Below, in pieces: positions 26,187-35,061 of a DNA stretch of 64,000 bases. The notes under the pieces are model-generated. The model did no database searches. It worked only from the letters and a program-made list of their open reading frames with translations, and had not been told where the DNA came from. The position numbers and the translations under genes are program-made. The DNA comes from Atribacteria bacterium SCGC AAA255-G05 (GTDB lineage: Bacteria > Atribacterota > Phoenicimicrobiia > Phoenicimicrobiales > Phoenicimicrobiaceae): contig ASPA01000002.1 in assembly GCA_000405605.1 (NCBI GenBank), positions 27,557 through 91,556 on the forward strand. Direction: 5' to 3'. Every line of letters starts with the position of its first letter. The stretch's first letter is position 1.

Positions 26187-26774
26187 ATGTTTAAGAAAAA
26201 GTATTTGTTATTTTTTGGCCTGCTCATCATAGTGGTTTTTCTGATACCCGGTTGTGGGTCACCTATTCCACCGATCACCTACACGGTTGGTGATACTGGT
26301 CCTGCGGGAGGATATATCTTCTACGACAAAGGATATTACTCTTCTGGCTGGCGGTATTTAGAAGCCGCCCCTAGCGATCAGAGCACGGGGATACAATGGT
26401 ACAATGGCAACTATGTGGTAACAGGTGCAATAGGTACCGCGATAGGTACCGGCCAGTCTAATACGACAGCCATAGTAACTATACAAGGGGTAGGAAGCTA
26501 TGCAGCACAGTTATGCAATGACCTAATAGTAGGTGGTTATAACGACTGGTTTTTACCCTCGAAAGATGAATTCGATCTGATCTATGAAAACCTTTACCTC
26601 GCCGGAGTTGGTGGTTTTTTTGGTGACTGGGAATCCTACACCTTTGAATCCTATCATAGTTCGTCTGAGCAAGATATAAACAACGCGTGGTACCAGGTCT
26701 TTCCCAATGGCTATCAGGACTACTGCGATAAATCCATCAGCGATAGTCGGGTTCGTGCTGTTCGGGCTTTTTAA
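26187..26774 (+). CDS. DUF1566 (Lcl C-terminal-like) lipoprotein
   Basis: A 195-residue lipoprotein: signal peptide ending in lipobox LIPGC (Cys about 23), then a single DUF1566 domain with VGDTGPAGGYIFYDKG, GYNDWFLPSKDEFDLI and the closing RVRAVRAF. The fold is C-type-lectin-like and includes the adhesion domain of Legionella Lcl. A surface adhesion or carbohydrate-binding role is plausible. It is the only gene in unit B, between the riboswitches and repeat R copy 3. Ribosome binding site AAGGAG. A strong terminator follows. Confidence 0.85.
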   Translation: MFKKKYLLFFGLLIIVVFLIPGCGSPIPPITYTVGDTGPAGGYIFYDKGYYSSGWRYLEAAPSDQSTGIQWYNGNYVVTGAIGTAIGTGQSNTTAIVTIQGVGSYAAQLCNDLIVGGYNDWFLPSKDEFDLIYENLYLAGVGGFFGDWESYTFESYHSSSEQDINNAWYQVFPNGYQDYCDKSISDSRVRAVRAF

Positions 26775-26902
26775 CTATTTATCAATTTAACCATTAAATG
26801 GGTGCAGTGGGTGCAAGCCACCTACCAGAGAATTTTTTATGGCTCTTTGCTATGATCTGCCAGTCTTCAAACAAGGTGAAATGGGAGCCAAGAAAATCAA
26901 AA

Positions 26903-26937
26903 GGCAGGACTTCATAATTGAAGTGTCTGCCTTTTTT
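26903..26937 (+). terminator. Terminator of the DUF1566 lipoprotein gene
   Basis: GGCAG and ACTTCA (26903-26914) pair with TGAAGT and CTGCC, followed by TTTTTT. A degraded relative of this sequence stands before repeat R copy 1 near 20800-20820. Confidence 0.8.
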
Positions 26938-26952
26938 AAATTCTTAACAGAT

Positions 26953-27093
26953 GCCAATTAATTCTTCTAACTTCTGATACAATTTTTCAGTTTCCTCACT
27001 CATGCAAAAAGTTCGAAAATCGTCCTGTCTGGCCGACCATTTATAGATAGATGAATATTAGCCCTTTGGCCTTTTGCTGAAGGGCTTTTTATT
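26953..27093. repeat. Dispersed repeat R, copy 3, ending in a terminator
   Basis: Same core as copy 1, terminator GCCCTTTGGCC...GCTGAAGGGC with T-tail to about 27093. A decayed promoter-like module (AAAAAAGAAGGATTTT at 27096-27111, no good TATAAAG) follows, but no riboswitch does; the DDE insertion element begins at 27231. A fourth lipoprotein unit may have been lost here. Confidence 0.85.
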
Positions 27094-28156
27094 TTAAAAA
27101 AGAAGGATTTTGAAAAGATTTGTCGTAGTATTTAATTGGAAGAAGTTTGGCATATTAACTTAATTATTATATTCCAATAATTAAGTTGCGATAATATTTA
27201 TATGTACTAAGTTCGAGTAGTGTTTACACTTCACTTAAAATAAAAGTGGTCATGCATGTGATCTTTCCTATAGAATATTGATAACCATAATATCCAAAAT
27301 AGGAAGGAGAACAGCACACATGACCAAAGATGATCGTATTTCTAGTTACAAATACAGTGTACTGCAACATGCACGGAAACACAATAATGTTACTTATAGC
27401 TGTAGAGAATTTAATATATCCAGAACTGTCTACTACAAGTGGTTAAAAAGATTTAGTCAGTTAGGCTATCTGGGGTTACAAGATAAGGTAAAAAGAAAGC
27501 CCAAGATGCCTAACCAGATAAAACTGGATAAAGAACAGATCATTCTCAATTACATCATAGATTACCCTACTCATGGACCGAAAAGGATTGCCAATGAATT
27601 AAGACAGCAAAATATCATGATTAGTGACACTGGAGTATATAAGGTATTATACCGAAAACAATTAAATCGCCGTCTTGATCGGCTCTTTTTCGCCCAAGAA
27701 AAATCCGATAATCCGGTGGTCACCGAAAGGTATCTAAGAGAGATGGAAAAGAGACAAAAGGTACATATCAGTGCCTATTATCCCGGTTATCTCTTCTGTC
27801 AGGATACCTTTTATGTCGGTACCATTAAAGGACTGGGAAGAATCTACTAACAAACCGGTATGGATGCTTATGCGGGCTTTGGTTTTGCCAAGGTCTATAC
27901 CGATAAGATGGCCATAAGTTCGATTGATTTCCTGGAAACAAAAGTACTACCAGTATACAAAGGATTTAATATACCTCTTGATAGGATCTTAACCGATAAT
28001 GGCAAGGAATATACCACTCATTGGGTAAACGGTAAACACGAGTACCTCAAAGCTATAATAAATTCCAGAGGTAACGCCAGAGAAAATTCCATAGTTATAT
28101 CTATAAAATAATCCCTCCCTTTAAGTTATAATTTTAACTTAAAGGGAGGTAAAAAA

Positions 28157-29554
28157 ATGATAGGAGTAGCGATGTATATAACTATTAAATCACTTTGGGA
28201 AAGGCATAAGAATAAATCGATGATTGCCAGGCTTACCGGCCATGACTGGAAGACAGTGGCTCAAAAGATAAAAGAGATAGAGGCGGGGACGGAATGTCCT
28301 AAAAAGAAACCCCATCCCCGGGTATTGGATGACCATAAGGAGGAGATCTTGGAATGGTTAGAAGAAAATCTCTCCGGGGTAAGGATACACGAAAAGATAC
28401 AAGAAGAAGGAGTAAAGGTGGGATACTCTACGGTAAAGGATTATATTTGCCAAATCAAGAAAAGAGAAAATATCTTTATCCGCATGCATACCCTCCCGGC
28501 AGAGGAAGCCCAGGTTGATTTCGGCTATCTCGGCTATAAGGGCAAAAAGAGAAAGACCTGGGTCTTTAATATGCGCCTGTCTTACTCCCGCTTAGACTAT
28601 TATGAGATAGTCTATGACCAGAGGGTAGAGACCTTTATCCAAGGTCATATCAATGCCTTTGATTATTTCGGTGGCATACCCCAATATGTCAAGATGGATA
28701 ATCTAAAATCAGCTATCCTGCAGGCCAACTTCTATGAACCCATCTATCAGGAACTGTATAAAAACTTTGCCTCTTGCTATGGCTTTCACCCTCTGCCCTG
28801 TAGGATTAGAAAACCTAACGATAAGGGGAAAGTAGAATCAGGGATAAAATACGTGAAGCATAATTTCTTCTTGGGCCGTAAATTTAGCGGTGAAAAAGAC
28901 CTGAAAGAAAGATTATTTAGATGGTATACCAGGGCTAACCAGCGGATCCATGGCACCACCAGAAAGGTCCCTCAAGAGGTATTCGAAAAAGAAGAGAAGG
29001 CAAAGCTTATTCCCCTCCCTCAAGAAGAATTTAAATTAGCAAAAGTAGGTACCCGTAAAGTCTACCATGATTGTCACATCTATGTAGACTATAATTACTA
29101 TTCAGTCCCTTTCGAATACGTAGGTAAGGAGGTAGAGATAGAACTGACCAGGAATTTATTAAAAGTTTATCATCAGGGAAAAGAGATTGCCCTTCATCCC
29201 CGTCTTTCCGGTAGGGGTAGGTTTGCTACCAATAACAGTCATTATCCGGCCTACAAGAGATATTCTGATACCGAATATCAAGAGAAGTATCAGGCCAAGA
29301 TGGCTCATCTCGGAACCTACACCGAGCAGTTATTCTTCCTGGTCATAAAAGAGCATCCCCGGGATTGGGGTAGAACCGTACAGGGGATACTCTCATTAGA
29401 AAAGAACTATCCGGATGAAGTGATTGAAGCAGCCTGCAGAAGAGCACTCTCTTTTGGAGTAACCAGATATTCGGTAATCAAGAATATCTGCCATAACGGA
29501 AGTTACCTTATGCCGGTGGAATTCGAAAAGGAGGCCGCCTATGCAACTGGTTAG
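28157..29554 (+). CDS. istA: IS21 transposase IstA (second type)
   Basis: A 465-residue DDE transposase of IstA type, shorter than the copy at 23540. An N-terminal helix-turn-helix (MIARLTGHDWKTVAQKI) is followed by catalytic D in EAQVDFGYLG, D in YVKMDNLKSA and E in KGKVESGIKYV. The ribosome binding site GGGAGG stands 9 bases before ATG. It overlaps istB by 14 bases. It appears functional; it moved into an older transposase gene. Confidence 0.92.
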   Translation: MIGVAMYITIKSLWERHKNKSMIARLTGHDWKTVAQKIKEIEAGTECPKKKPHPRVLDDHKEEILEWLEENLSGVRIHEKIQEEGVKVGYSTVKDYICQIKKRENIFIRMHTLPAEEAQVDFGYLGYKGKKRKTWVFNMRLSYSRLDYYEIVYDQRVETFIQGHINAFDYFGGIPQYVKMDNLKSAILQANFYEPIYQELYKNFASCYGFHPLPCRIRKPNDKGKVESGIKYVKHNFFLGRKFSGEKDLKERLFRWYTRANQRIHGTTRKVPQEVFEKEEKAKLIPLPQEEFKLAKVGTRKVYHDCHIYVDYNYYSVPFEYVGKEVEIELTRNLLKVYHQGKEIALHPRLSGRGRFATNNSHYPAYKRYSDTEYQEKYQAKMAHLGTYTEQLFFLVIKEHPRDWGRTVQGILSLEKNYPDEVIEAACRRALSFGVTRYSVIKNICHNGSYLMPVEFEKEAAYATG

Positions 29555-30284
29555 GAAAAGATTAAGAAATTTCAAGCTCTCCGGAATCTACAATAACCTG
29601 GAGGAAAGAGTAAGCTACGCTAAGGAAAAGTCTTTATCTTATCCTGAATTCTTAGGGCTTCTCCTAGAAGATGAAGAGAGCAACCGGAGGACCAACAGCT
29701 ACAAAAAGAGGTATTCCAGAGCCAAGTTGCCGGCTTACAAAAACATCGAGGACTTTGATTTTTCTTTCCAGCCTTCTATTGATAAACGCATGATTAATGA
29801 TTGCCTTACCTGTAACTTTATTACCGAGAAGAGAAACATCGTCTTTATCGGTAATCCGGGTACCGGGAAGTCTCACCTTTCCATCTCTATTGCTATTAAG
29901 GCTCTAATGAAAGGATACAAGGTGTTGTTTACCCCGGTATCAGAGATGTTACACAATCTAAATGCTGCCAAAGCAGATAACACCTATTATCAGAAGGTAG
30001 ACTATTACTTAAAACCAGATCTTTTGATCCTGGATGAATTGGGGTTTAAAAGGCTGCCCGGATACAGTGCTGATGACTTCTTTGAGATCATCTCTAAAAG
30101 GTATGAAAAGGGATCGGTTATTATTACTACCAATAAAACTTTTGAACAATGGGGAGATATCTTTACCGATAATATCTTGGCCTCAGCCATACTGGATCGC
30201 GTGGTGCATTATTCCACCATCATCAAGATTAATGGACCCAGTTTCCGGGCAAAAGCTCTCAGGAAGGGAGGAGATAAGTTCTAA
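29541..30284 (+). CDS. istB: IS21 helper ATPase IstB (second type)
   Basis: A 247-residue AAA+ protein with Walker A GNPGTGKSH and Walker B LLILDELGF, and the C-terminal VVHYSTIIKINGPSFRAK. The start overlaps istA and has GGAGG upstream within istA. Complete and without lesions. Confidence 0.93.
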   Translation: MQLVRKRLRNFKLSGIYNNLEERVSYAKEKSLSYPEFLGLLLEDEESNRRTNSYKKRYSRAKLPAYKNIEDFDFSFQPSIDKRMINDCLTCNFITEKRNIVFIGNPGTGKSHLSISIAIKALMKGYKVLFTPVSEMLHNLNAAKADNTYYQKVDYYLKPDLLILDELGFKRLPGYSADDFFEIISKRYEKGSVIITTNKTFEQWGDIFTDNILASAILDRVVHYSTIIKINGPSFRAKALRKGGDKF

Positions 30285-30688
30285 TATTTTTTGTTTTACA
30301 ACTATGGAAAAAAGTCCGGCTTTTACTCTGGAATTTTGCTTGACTTTGAGGAGTATGAGAAATTTCTAGAACAAAACAGAATCAGACATACCAAGATTAA
30401 ACCGAGAACTCCGCAAAGCAATGGGATAGTAGAAAGATTTAATCGTACGCTACTGGAAGAGTTCTACCAGATAGCCATGATCAAAAAAGTATATTCCTCT
30501 TTATCCGAATTACAAGATGATCTGGATCAGTTTATCACTGATTATAATTTTAAAAGAACGAATCAAGGTTACAGGTTAAAGGGTAAAATCCCATATCAAA
30601 AATTCTTAGACGGTAAGCGAAAATATTCTTTACCTGAACCCTTATAAATAGTATTATTCTCTATAGGAAAGAGCATAAAGTGTAAACA

Positions 30689-30999
30689 CCACTTGAAAGT
30701 AATACAATTTATATTTGTTCGTTTCATAAAGTAAAATACAGAAATATTAATGTGAAAGAATTATTTTATATTATAAAAACATTTTGGAAGGATGGAATAA
30801 AGAAGAATTTAAGATACATTCATACTAATAAATATGTAAAAGTTTGATTTGTAGTTTATAATAAGGAAGGCATACCGCTTTTATATGAACTTAGTAATAT
30901 AATATAGAGACCTTTCCCTTTTCAAATATTATCAAATATATTGATAATAAATACCCAGTATAACTTAACGCTAGTAATTAATAGAGGTTAAAAAATTCT
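30689..30999. other. Spacer between the DDE element and the TPR gene
   Basis: A frame without start from about 30700 to TGA near 30847 (ending YIHTNKYVKV) and the next part (VVYNKEGIPLLYELSN) could be a decayed gene end. Support is weak; no family is recognised. A TATAAT-like box near 30895 may serve the TPR gene. Confidence 0.3.
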
Positions 31000-32514
31000 A
31001 TGGATATAAATATTATCATTGCTATACTTGGATTTATTTTAATAATTTTAGGAATAGGGTTTCATAAATTTGGTATAAAAGATAAAATAAAGGTTGTAAT
31101 TGGAATATTAATAATTGTGTTTGCTGTTTATAATGGAAGAGTTGTTATATTTAAAGAAAAAGAATTTAAAGAAGATGTTAGTAATGAAATACAAATAACG
31201 CATCTAATTAGTATGGGCTTATCTGAAAGCGAAATTGAAAATCTTGGGAGAAATCCCTTATTGAAACAAGCTTATGAAAAAGGTCAAGAATATGAAAGAG
31301 TGGGAAGTTTTAAAAAAGCTATTGAAAGTTATAATGAAATTATTAAATATTCTCTTTCTAGTGATAGAGATAGAGTATCTGCTTACAATTTAATTGGTCT
31401 TTGTTATTTTAATTTGTATGAGCTAGAAAAAGCCAAACAAAATTTTAAAAAAGCTGAGGAGAAAATTGAAAATTTAAAAGATAAAAAATATAAATCAAAT
31501 GGAAAAATGATAACTTTTCATAATATCGGTCGTGTTTATAAAGAATTAGCGCTGTGGAAAGATGCCCAAGAATATTTAGAATGTTCCTTAAAAGAAAGTG
31601 TTAAATTAGGTGATGATTTACAAAAAGCAATTACACTTTTAAATATTTCTGAAATATACTTCCAATTAAACAAATATAAAATAGCTATTGAAAAAATGTT
31701 TCAAGCTATCCTGGCCTTCCAGGAGGCTTTGAATTTCTATATTCCAAAGAACTTCCCCATAGACTATGCCCTGACCCAGAACAACTTGGGGACTGCCTAT
31801 GGCACCCTTGCCGAGGTACAGGATAAGGTCGAGAATTGCAATAAAGCTATCCAGGCCTACCAGGAGGCTTTGAATTTCTATATTCCAAAGAACTTCCCCA
31901 TAGACTATGCCAAGACCCAGAACAACCTGGGGAATACCTATCGCACCCTAGCCGAGGTTGAGGATAGGGTTGGCAACTGCAATAAGGCTATCCTGGCCTA
32001 CCAAGAGTCCTTGAAGTTTTATACCCTAGAGGATTTCCCTATGAACTATGCCCTGACTCAGAACAATCTGGGGAATGCCTATCGCACCCTAGCCGAGGTT
32101 GAGGATAGGGAAGGCAATTGCAATAAGGCTATCCAGGCCTACCAAGAGTCCTTGAAGTTTCATACCCTAGAGGATTTCCCTATGAACTATGCCCTGACTC
32201 AGAACAATCTGGGAACTGCCTATCACACCCTAGCCGTAGTTGTAGATAAGCTCGAGAACTGCAATAAGGCTATCCAGGCCTGCCAGGAGGCCTTGAAAGT
32301 AAGAACCCCAGGGGATTTCCCCATGCAGTATGCCATGACCCAGAACAACCTGGGGAATACCTATCGCACCCTAGCCGAGGTTGAGGATAGGGAAGGCAAC
32401 TGCGATAAGGCTATCCTGGCCTACCAGGAGGCTTTGAAGTTCTATACTAAGGAAGAGTACCCTGAAGCATACAGAATAATCGAAAAAAATATAAAAAATG
32501 CATATGAGTTTTAA
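31000..32514 (+). CDS. TPR repeat protein with N-terminal membrane anchor
   Basis: A 504-residue protein. Residues about 3-22 and 30-47 are hydrophobic and anchor it; a helical part with ordinary TPRs follows (about 85-235). From about residue 240 come five 47-residue TPR units with nearly identical sequence (core QNNLGNAYRTLAEVEDR, then NCNKAIQAYQEAL and FP..YA.T). At DNA level the unit is 141 bp (for example 31780 and 31921 start equivalent codons). The repeat part is visibly richer in G+C than the AT-rich first half, so it probably came in or expanded separately. TPRs hold protein partners; the partner here is unknown. Confidence 0.85.
   Translation: MDINIIIAILGFILIILGIGFHKFGIKDKIKVVIGILIIVFAVYNGRVVIFKEKEFKEDVSNEIQITHLISMGLSESEIENLGRNPLLKQAYEKGQEYERVGSFKKAIESYNEIIKYSLSSDRDRVSAYNLIGLCYFNLYELEKAKQNFKKAEEKIENLKDKKYKSNGKMITFHNIGRVYKELALWKDAQEYLECSLKESVKLGDDLQKAITLLNISEIYFQLNKYKIAIEKMFQAILAFQEALNFYIPKNFPIDYALTQNNLGTAYGTLAEVQDKVENCNKAIQAYQEALNFYIPKNFPIDYAKTQNNLGNTYRTLAEVEDRVGNCNKAILAYQESLKFYTLEDFPMNYALTQNNLGNAYRTLAEVEDREGNCNKAIQAYQESLKFHTLEDFPMNYALTQNNLGTAYHTLAVVVDKLENCNKAIQACQEALKVRTPGDFPMQYAMTQNNLGNTYRTLAEVEDREGNCDKAILAYQEALKFYTKEEYPEAYRIIEKNIKNAYEF
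31700..32460 (+). repeat. 141-bp tandem repeats inside the TPR gene
   Basis: About five tandem units of 141 bp encoding 47 residues each. Neighbouring units share long identical blocks (for example 31735-31780 and 31876-31921; 32024-32080 and 32165-32220), which indicates recent duplication or gene conversion. Copy number is likely to vary between strains. Confidence 0.85.
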
Positions 32515-32927
32515 CATAAAAAATTAAGAAGATTTATTAAAAAAAACATAATTAAGATAATAAGCTTTTTTTACAAAGAAAAGCTTATAAGATGTTTTAA
32601 TTAGAATTAAATTCGATTTATGCACTTATTTCTATATAAAAAGAATTTTTTAACCAAATGATTTTGATTATTTTATTGAACATGTTTTTCATTTTTTCAT
32701 TTTTAAAGCAATTATTGTATTTTTCACTCTGTACTTTCTATTAAAATGATAAAGTTTACTTTTGTAATACATGGTTAGAATAAGAGTAGGGAGTATACTT
32801 TATTGATAAATAAGGGATAATAAGCTATTAAATTGGATTTATAACGCTTACAGGAAGGTTAATTAAATCCTTTAGTTTATAGATATTTCGCATATCTTTG
32901 ATAATTTGGTTCCAACTGGAAAACGTT
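32515..32927. other. AT-rich stretch with no supported gene
   Basis: Follows the TPR gene. Contains T/A runs and no coding-like frame on either strand that I can support. AAGCTTTTTTTACAAAGAAAAGCTT near 32562-32586 is an inverted repeat that may end the TPR transcript. Confidence 0.4.
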
Positions 32928-32980
32928 AGGGGAGCCAGACCATTCCCAGCCCTTTGGTATTTTACTGAAGGGCTTTTATT
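32928..32980. repeat. Partial repeat R (terminator part only)
   Basis: GGGGAGCCAGACCAT then AGCCCTTTGGTAT...ACTGAAGGGCT with T-rich tail (32948-32980). The first part of repeat R is missing. GGGGGAGCCAGAC also occurs near 20760, before copy 1. Confidence 0.7.
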
Positions 32981-33003
32981 ATTTTTATTAAATTATTTTT
33001 CAG

Positions 33004-33039
33004 AAAAAGAAGGATTTTTAATAAGTTGTATAGTATATA
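33004..33039 (+). promoter_or_regulatory. Promoter-like module before riboswitch unit C
   Basis: AAAAAGAAGGATTTTT at 33004-33019, 14-base gap, TATATA at 33034-33039. Confidence 0.55.
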
Positions 33040-33261
33040 TAAAATAATGACTAAAAAAATATAATAAGAGTAGTTTTCATCTAAGTAGAATATCTGTAAT
33101 AATATTATACTAAAATAAAAAGCTATATTATCTAAGATTTAGACTAAGAATAACACTCTTTCTCTATCCCAAGAGACACAACAAGTAACATACCCTAACT
33201 ATACTAACCATCCAACCAGTAATCTTCTATCATTACTTAACCTAATATTAAATATTGTATT

Positions 33262-33507
33262 CTGTATGAAGGTAACAGGAGAGACTTTTTCTTTCCATCA
33301 TAAAAGAAAAAGAGCCGAAGAGGCAAGATACCAAAAGTATCCAAACTTTCAGGCCAATGGACTGTTACCGGACAGAACTCTGGAGAGCTTTATACTAAAA
33401 AGCACCGACGGGGCAATTCCTAATCTTTAGGAAAACCCATACAGAGTTTACTAAAAAGAACTATCTCCTAATTTCTTAGGAAGAATCTTTCAGGTAAAAG
33501 GACAGAG
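33262..33507 (+). promoter_or_regulatory. Tandem glycine riboswitch, copy C (drifting)
   Basis: Both aptamers recognisable (AGAGCCGAAGAGG, TTTCAGGCCAATGGACTG; CTCTGGAGAGC, TTTCAGGTAAAAGGACAGAG). Core changes against A and B: GCACCGACGGGG instead of GCACCGAAGGGG in aptamer 2, and AATGGACTG instead of AAAGGACCG in aptamer 1. These fall at conserved places and may lower glycine binding. The terminator that follows is intact. Confidence 0.88.
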
Positions 33508-33552
33508 CAAGAATAGCAATATAACTATTTTTACTCTGTCCTTTTTTATTTT
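33500..33552 (+). terminator. Glycine riboswitch expression-platform terminator, copy C
   Basis: GGACAGAG (33500-33507) with CTCTGTCC (33534-33541), inner AATAG/CTATT, tail TTTTTTATTTTT. Same as copy A. Confidence 0.85.
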
Positions 33553-33558
33553 TATGAT

Positions 33559-33677
33559 GAACAGTCTATGCAAATACTTAAAAGTTGACAAAGGTAAACT
33601 ATTCCGAAAGGATAGGGAGCAAGGTTATGAATCTAAGAATTGGTTAAGATGAAATAAATTAAGTGTACTGCTGAGAG
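33559..33677 (+). promoter_or_regulatory. c-di-GMP-I (GEMM)-like riboswitch, copy C
   Basis: GGTAAACTATTCC, GAAA-capped stem, GGGAGCAAGG, then GAATCTAAG receptor word. Closing CAGT/ACTG as in copy B. The leader from here to the next start is nearly identical to that of unit B, which supports duplication of the whole unit. Confidence 0.52.
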
Positions 33678-33825
33678 GATTAAAAAATAAAAAAGGAAGG
33701 AGTGATTGATAGGATAATATAAAAAATATAAATAAAGTATTAATTTCGATTATCATTTAAAATTTGCTGCAGACTAAAGACATATAAGACTTTTCCAATA
33801 AAATAATTAAAAGGAGTTATTTAAA

Positions 33826-34266
33826 ATGGATAAAGAAAAAAGAATATGGATAGCATTATTTCTTGCACTTTCCTTAATGTTAATTTTGTCTGGATGTAGT
33901 GGTTTACCAACAACAGCGAAGTTAACTATATCTATTGATCCAAACCCGGTACCTTGTTCTAGTGAAGATGGAATATGGCGTTATGCCATGACCATTAGTG
34001 AAAGTAACGGTGTAGGGGTTACTCTCACTAGCATAAGATTTGATTCATATGACCAGGAGGAGCAGTTATACTATACACAATTTTTGTATGAAGAGGATAT
34101 TATCGATTGGTTTGGATCAAATTATATTCCCGCTTTTTCCATTCTCCAAAATAGTAGCATTGGAAGTTCAAGTTCAAGAAAATATGCGATAATAACAATC
34201 GAAGGTATAGATGATAGCAGTAACCCAGTTGAAGCAACTCGTAGAGTAGATTATCTACCTAAATAG
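33826..34266 (+). CDS. Lipoprotein, DPNPVP family
   Basis: A 146-residue lipoprotein: signal peptide with lipobox LILSGC, then the family words DPNPVPCSSEDGIWRYAM, ISESNGVGVTLTS, YIPAFSILQN and a final NPVEATRRVDYLPK. Predicted all-beta and small; perhaps an immunoglobulin-like fold, which is inference. Paralogues are at 22313 (split) and 34474. It is the first gene behind riboswitch unit C. Ribosome binding site AAGGAG. Function unknown. Confidence 0.82.
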   Translation: MDKEKRIWIALFLALSLMLILSGCSGLPTTAKLTISIDPNPVPCSSEDGIWRYAMTISESNGVGVTLTSIRFDSYDQEEQLYYTQFLYEEDIIDWFGSNYIPAFSILQNSSIGSSSSRKYAIITIEGIDDSSNPVEATRRVDYLPK

Positions 34267-34473
34267 AATTATATAACGATAATATCTCATATGAGCATAA
34301 AAACTAATTTCAATAAATTAAGTTTGCTACAAAAAGGAGGCTTTAAAGATAAGGTAGATCTGAAATATTTAAATTTATTTTTAACTTATAAGGCAATTTG
34401 ATCATCTTTTTTGTAGTACTTAAGTTATTCCGTTATTTACAAAAATAAAATAATTAAAAGGAGTTATTTAAAA

Positions 34474-34941
34474 ATGAATAAAGAAAAAAGAATATGGATA
34501 CCATTATTCCTTATACTTACTTTAATGATAATTTTATCTGGATGTAGTGGTTTGCCAAAAACAGCAAAGATAAACATCACCATTGATCCTAATCCTGTAC
34601 CCTACTCTAGTGAAAATGAGAATTGGCCATTTGATATGGTTCTTGACGAAAGCAATGGAATAGGGGTTACTTTAAGTAGTTTAAGATGGGATGAGTATAA
34701 CGTGGAGGAGCAATTAATTTATACGGCAATTTGGTATGAAACAAACGAAGAGGCAATTACATCATTGTTTGGGTCAAATTATCTTCCTGCTTTTTCTTCA
34801 CTTCAAAACGACTTTGGTTATTATATAGGTCCAGGAGCAGGAGATGAATTTGCACAATATATAGTACTAACAATCGAAGGTGTAGATGATAACGATAATC
34901 CAGTTGAGGCAACGGGTAGAGTAGATTTACTACCTGAATAG
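34474..34941 (+). CDS. Lipoprotein, DPNPVP family
   Basis: A 155-residue paralogue of the preceding gene: lipobox IILSGC, DPNPVPYSSENENW, DESNGIGVTLSS, LPAFSSLQN and DNPVEATGRVDLLPE. Both Cys-to-Tyr (CSS to YSS) and a short insert near residue 120 distinguish it. The 20 bases before the start match those of 33826 (AATTAAAAGGAGTTATTTA), so the ribosome binding region was copied with the gene. The 207-base gap contains no separate promoter that I can name. Confidence 0.82.
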   Translation: MNKEKRIWIPLFLILTLMIILSGCSGLPKTAKINITIDPNPVPYSSENENWPFDMVLDESNGIGVTLSSLRWDEYNVEEQLIYTAIWYETNEEAITSLFGSNYLPAFSSLQNDFGYYIGPGAGDEFAQYIVLTIEGVDDNDNPVEATGRVDLLPE

Positions 34942-35061
34942 TTTTACACAATTAAATAATGGCAGGGAACGGTTCTTTATTATTTTTAATATCTACCATA
35001 GAAGAATTTTTAAATATTTTTAAAGAGTGAAATTTGATTCAAATAAAAGGAGGGATAAAAT

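Larger units (their letters stand above)
28045..30351 (+). mobile_element. IS21-family insertion sequence, copy 2 (nested)
   Basis: 2307 bp. Left end CCTCAAAG at 28045-28052 and right end CTTTGAGG at 30344-30351 are inverted repeats, with further matches AATTCCAGAG and TTCCATAGTT inside each end. Flanked by the 4-bp direct repeat AGTA (28041-28044 and 30352-30355). It carries istA and istB in + orientation, both intact. Confidence 0.88.
27320..30647 (+). pseudogene. IS481-like DDE transposase, two lesions
   Basis: Starts ATG 27320 after AGGAAGGAG. Parts: helix-turn-helix (SCREFNISRTVYYKWLKRF), then the integrase core with D in LFCQDTFYV, D in RILTDNGKEYT and E in QSNGIVERFNRTLLEEF. Lesions: TAA at 27848-27850 (LGRIY, stop, QTGMDAY) and the IS21 at 28045. 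Rejoining across the AGTA duplication gives HEYEKFLEQNRIRHTKIK, a normal family sequence, in frame. The nonsense mutation shows that the element was probably inactive on its own account. Confidence 0.88.
27231..30688 (+). mobile_element. DDE insertion element with TGTTTACACTT ends, interrupted by IS21 copy 2
   Basis: Terminal inverted repeat TGTTTACACTT at 27231-27241 and AAGTGTAAACA at 30678-30688; a second shared word CTTTCCTATAGA lies inside each end. Without the nested IS21 (28045-30351) the element is about 1.15 kb with one transposase gene. No clear target duplication is seen. It is dead: the transposase has an early stop as well as the IS21 insertion. Confidence 0.8.
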
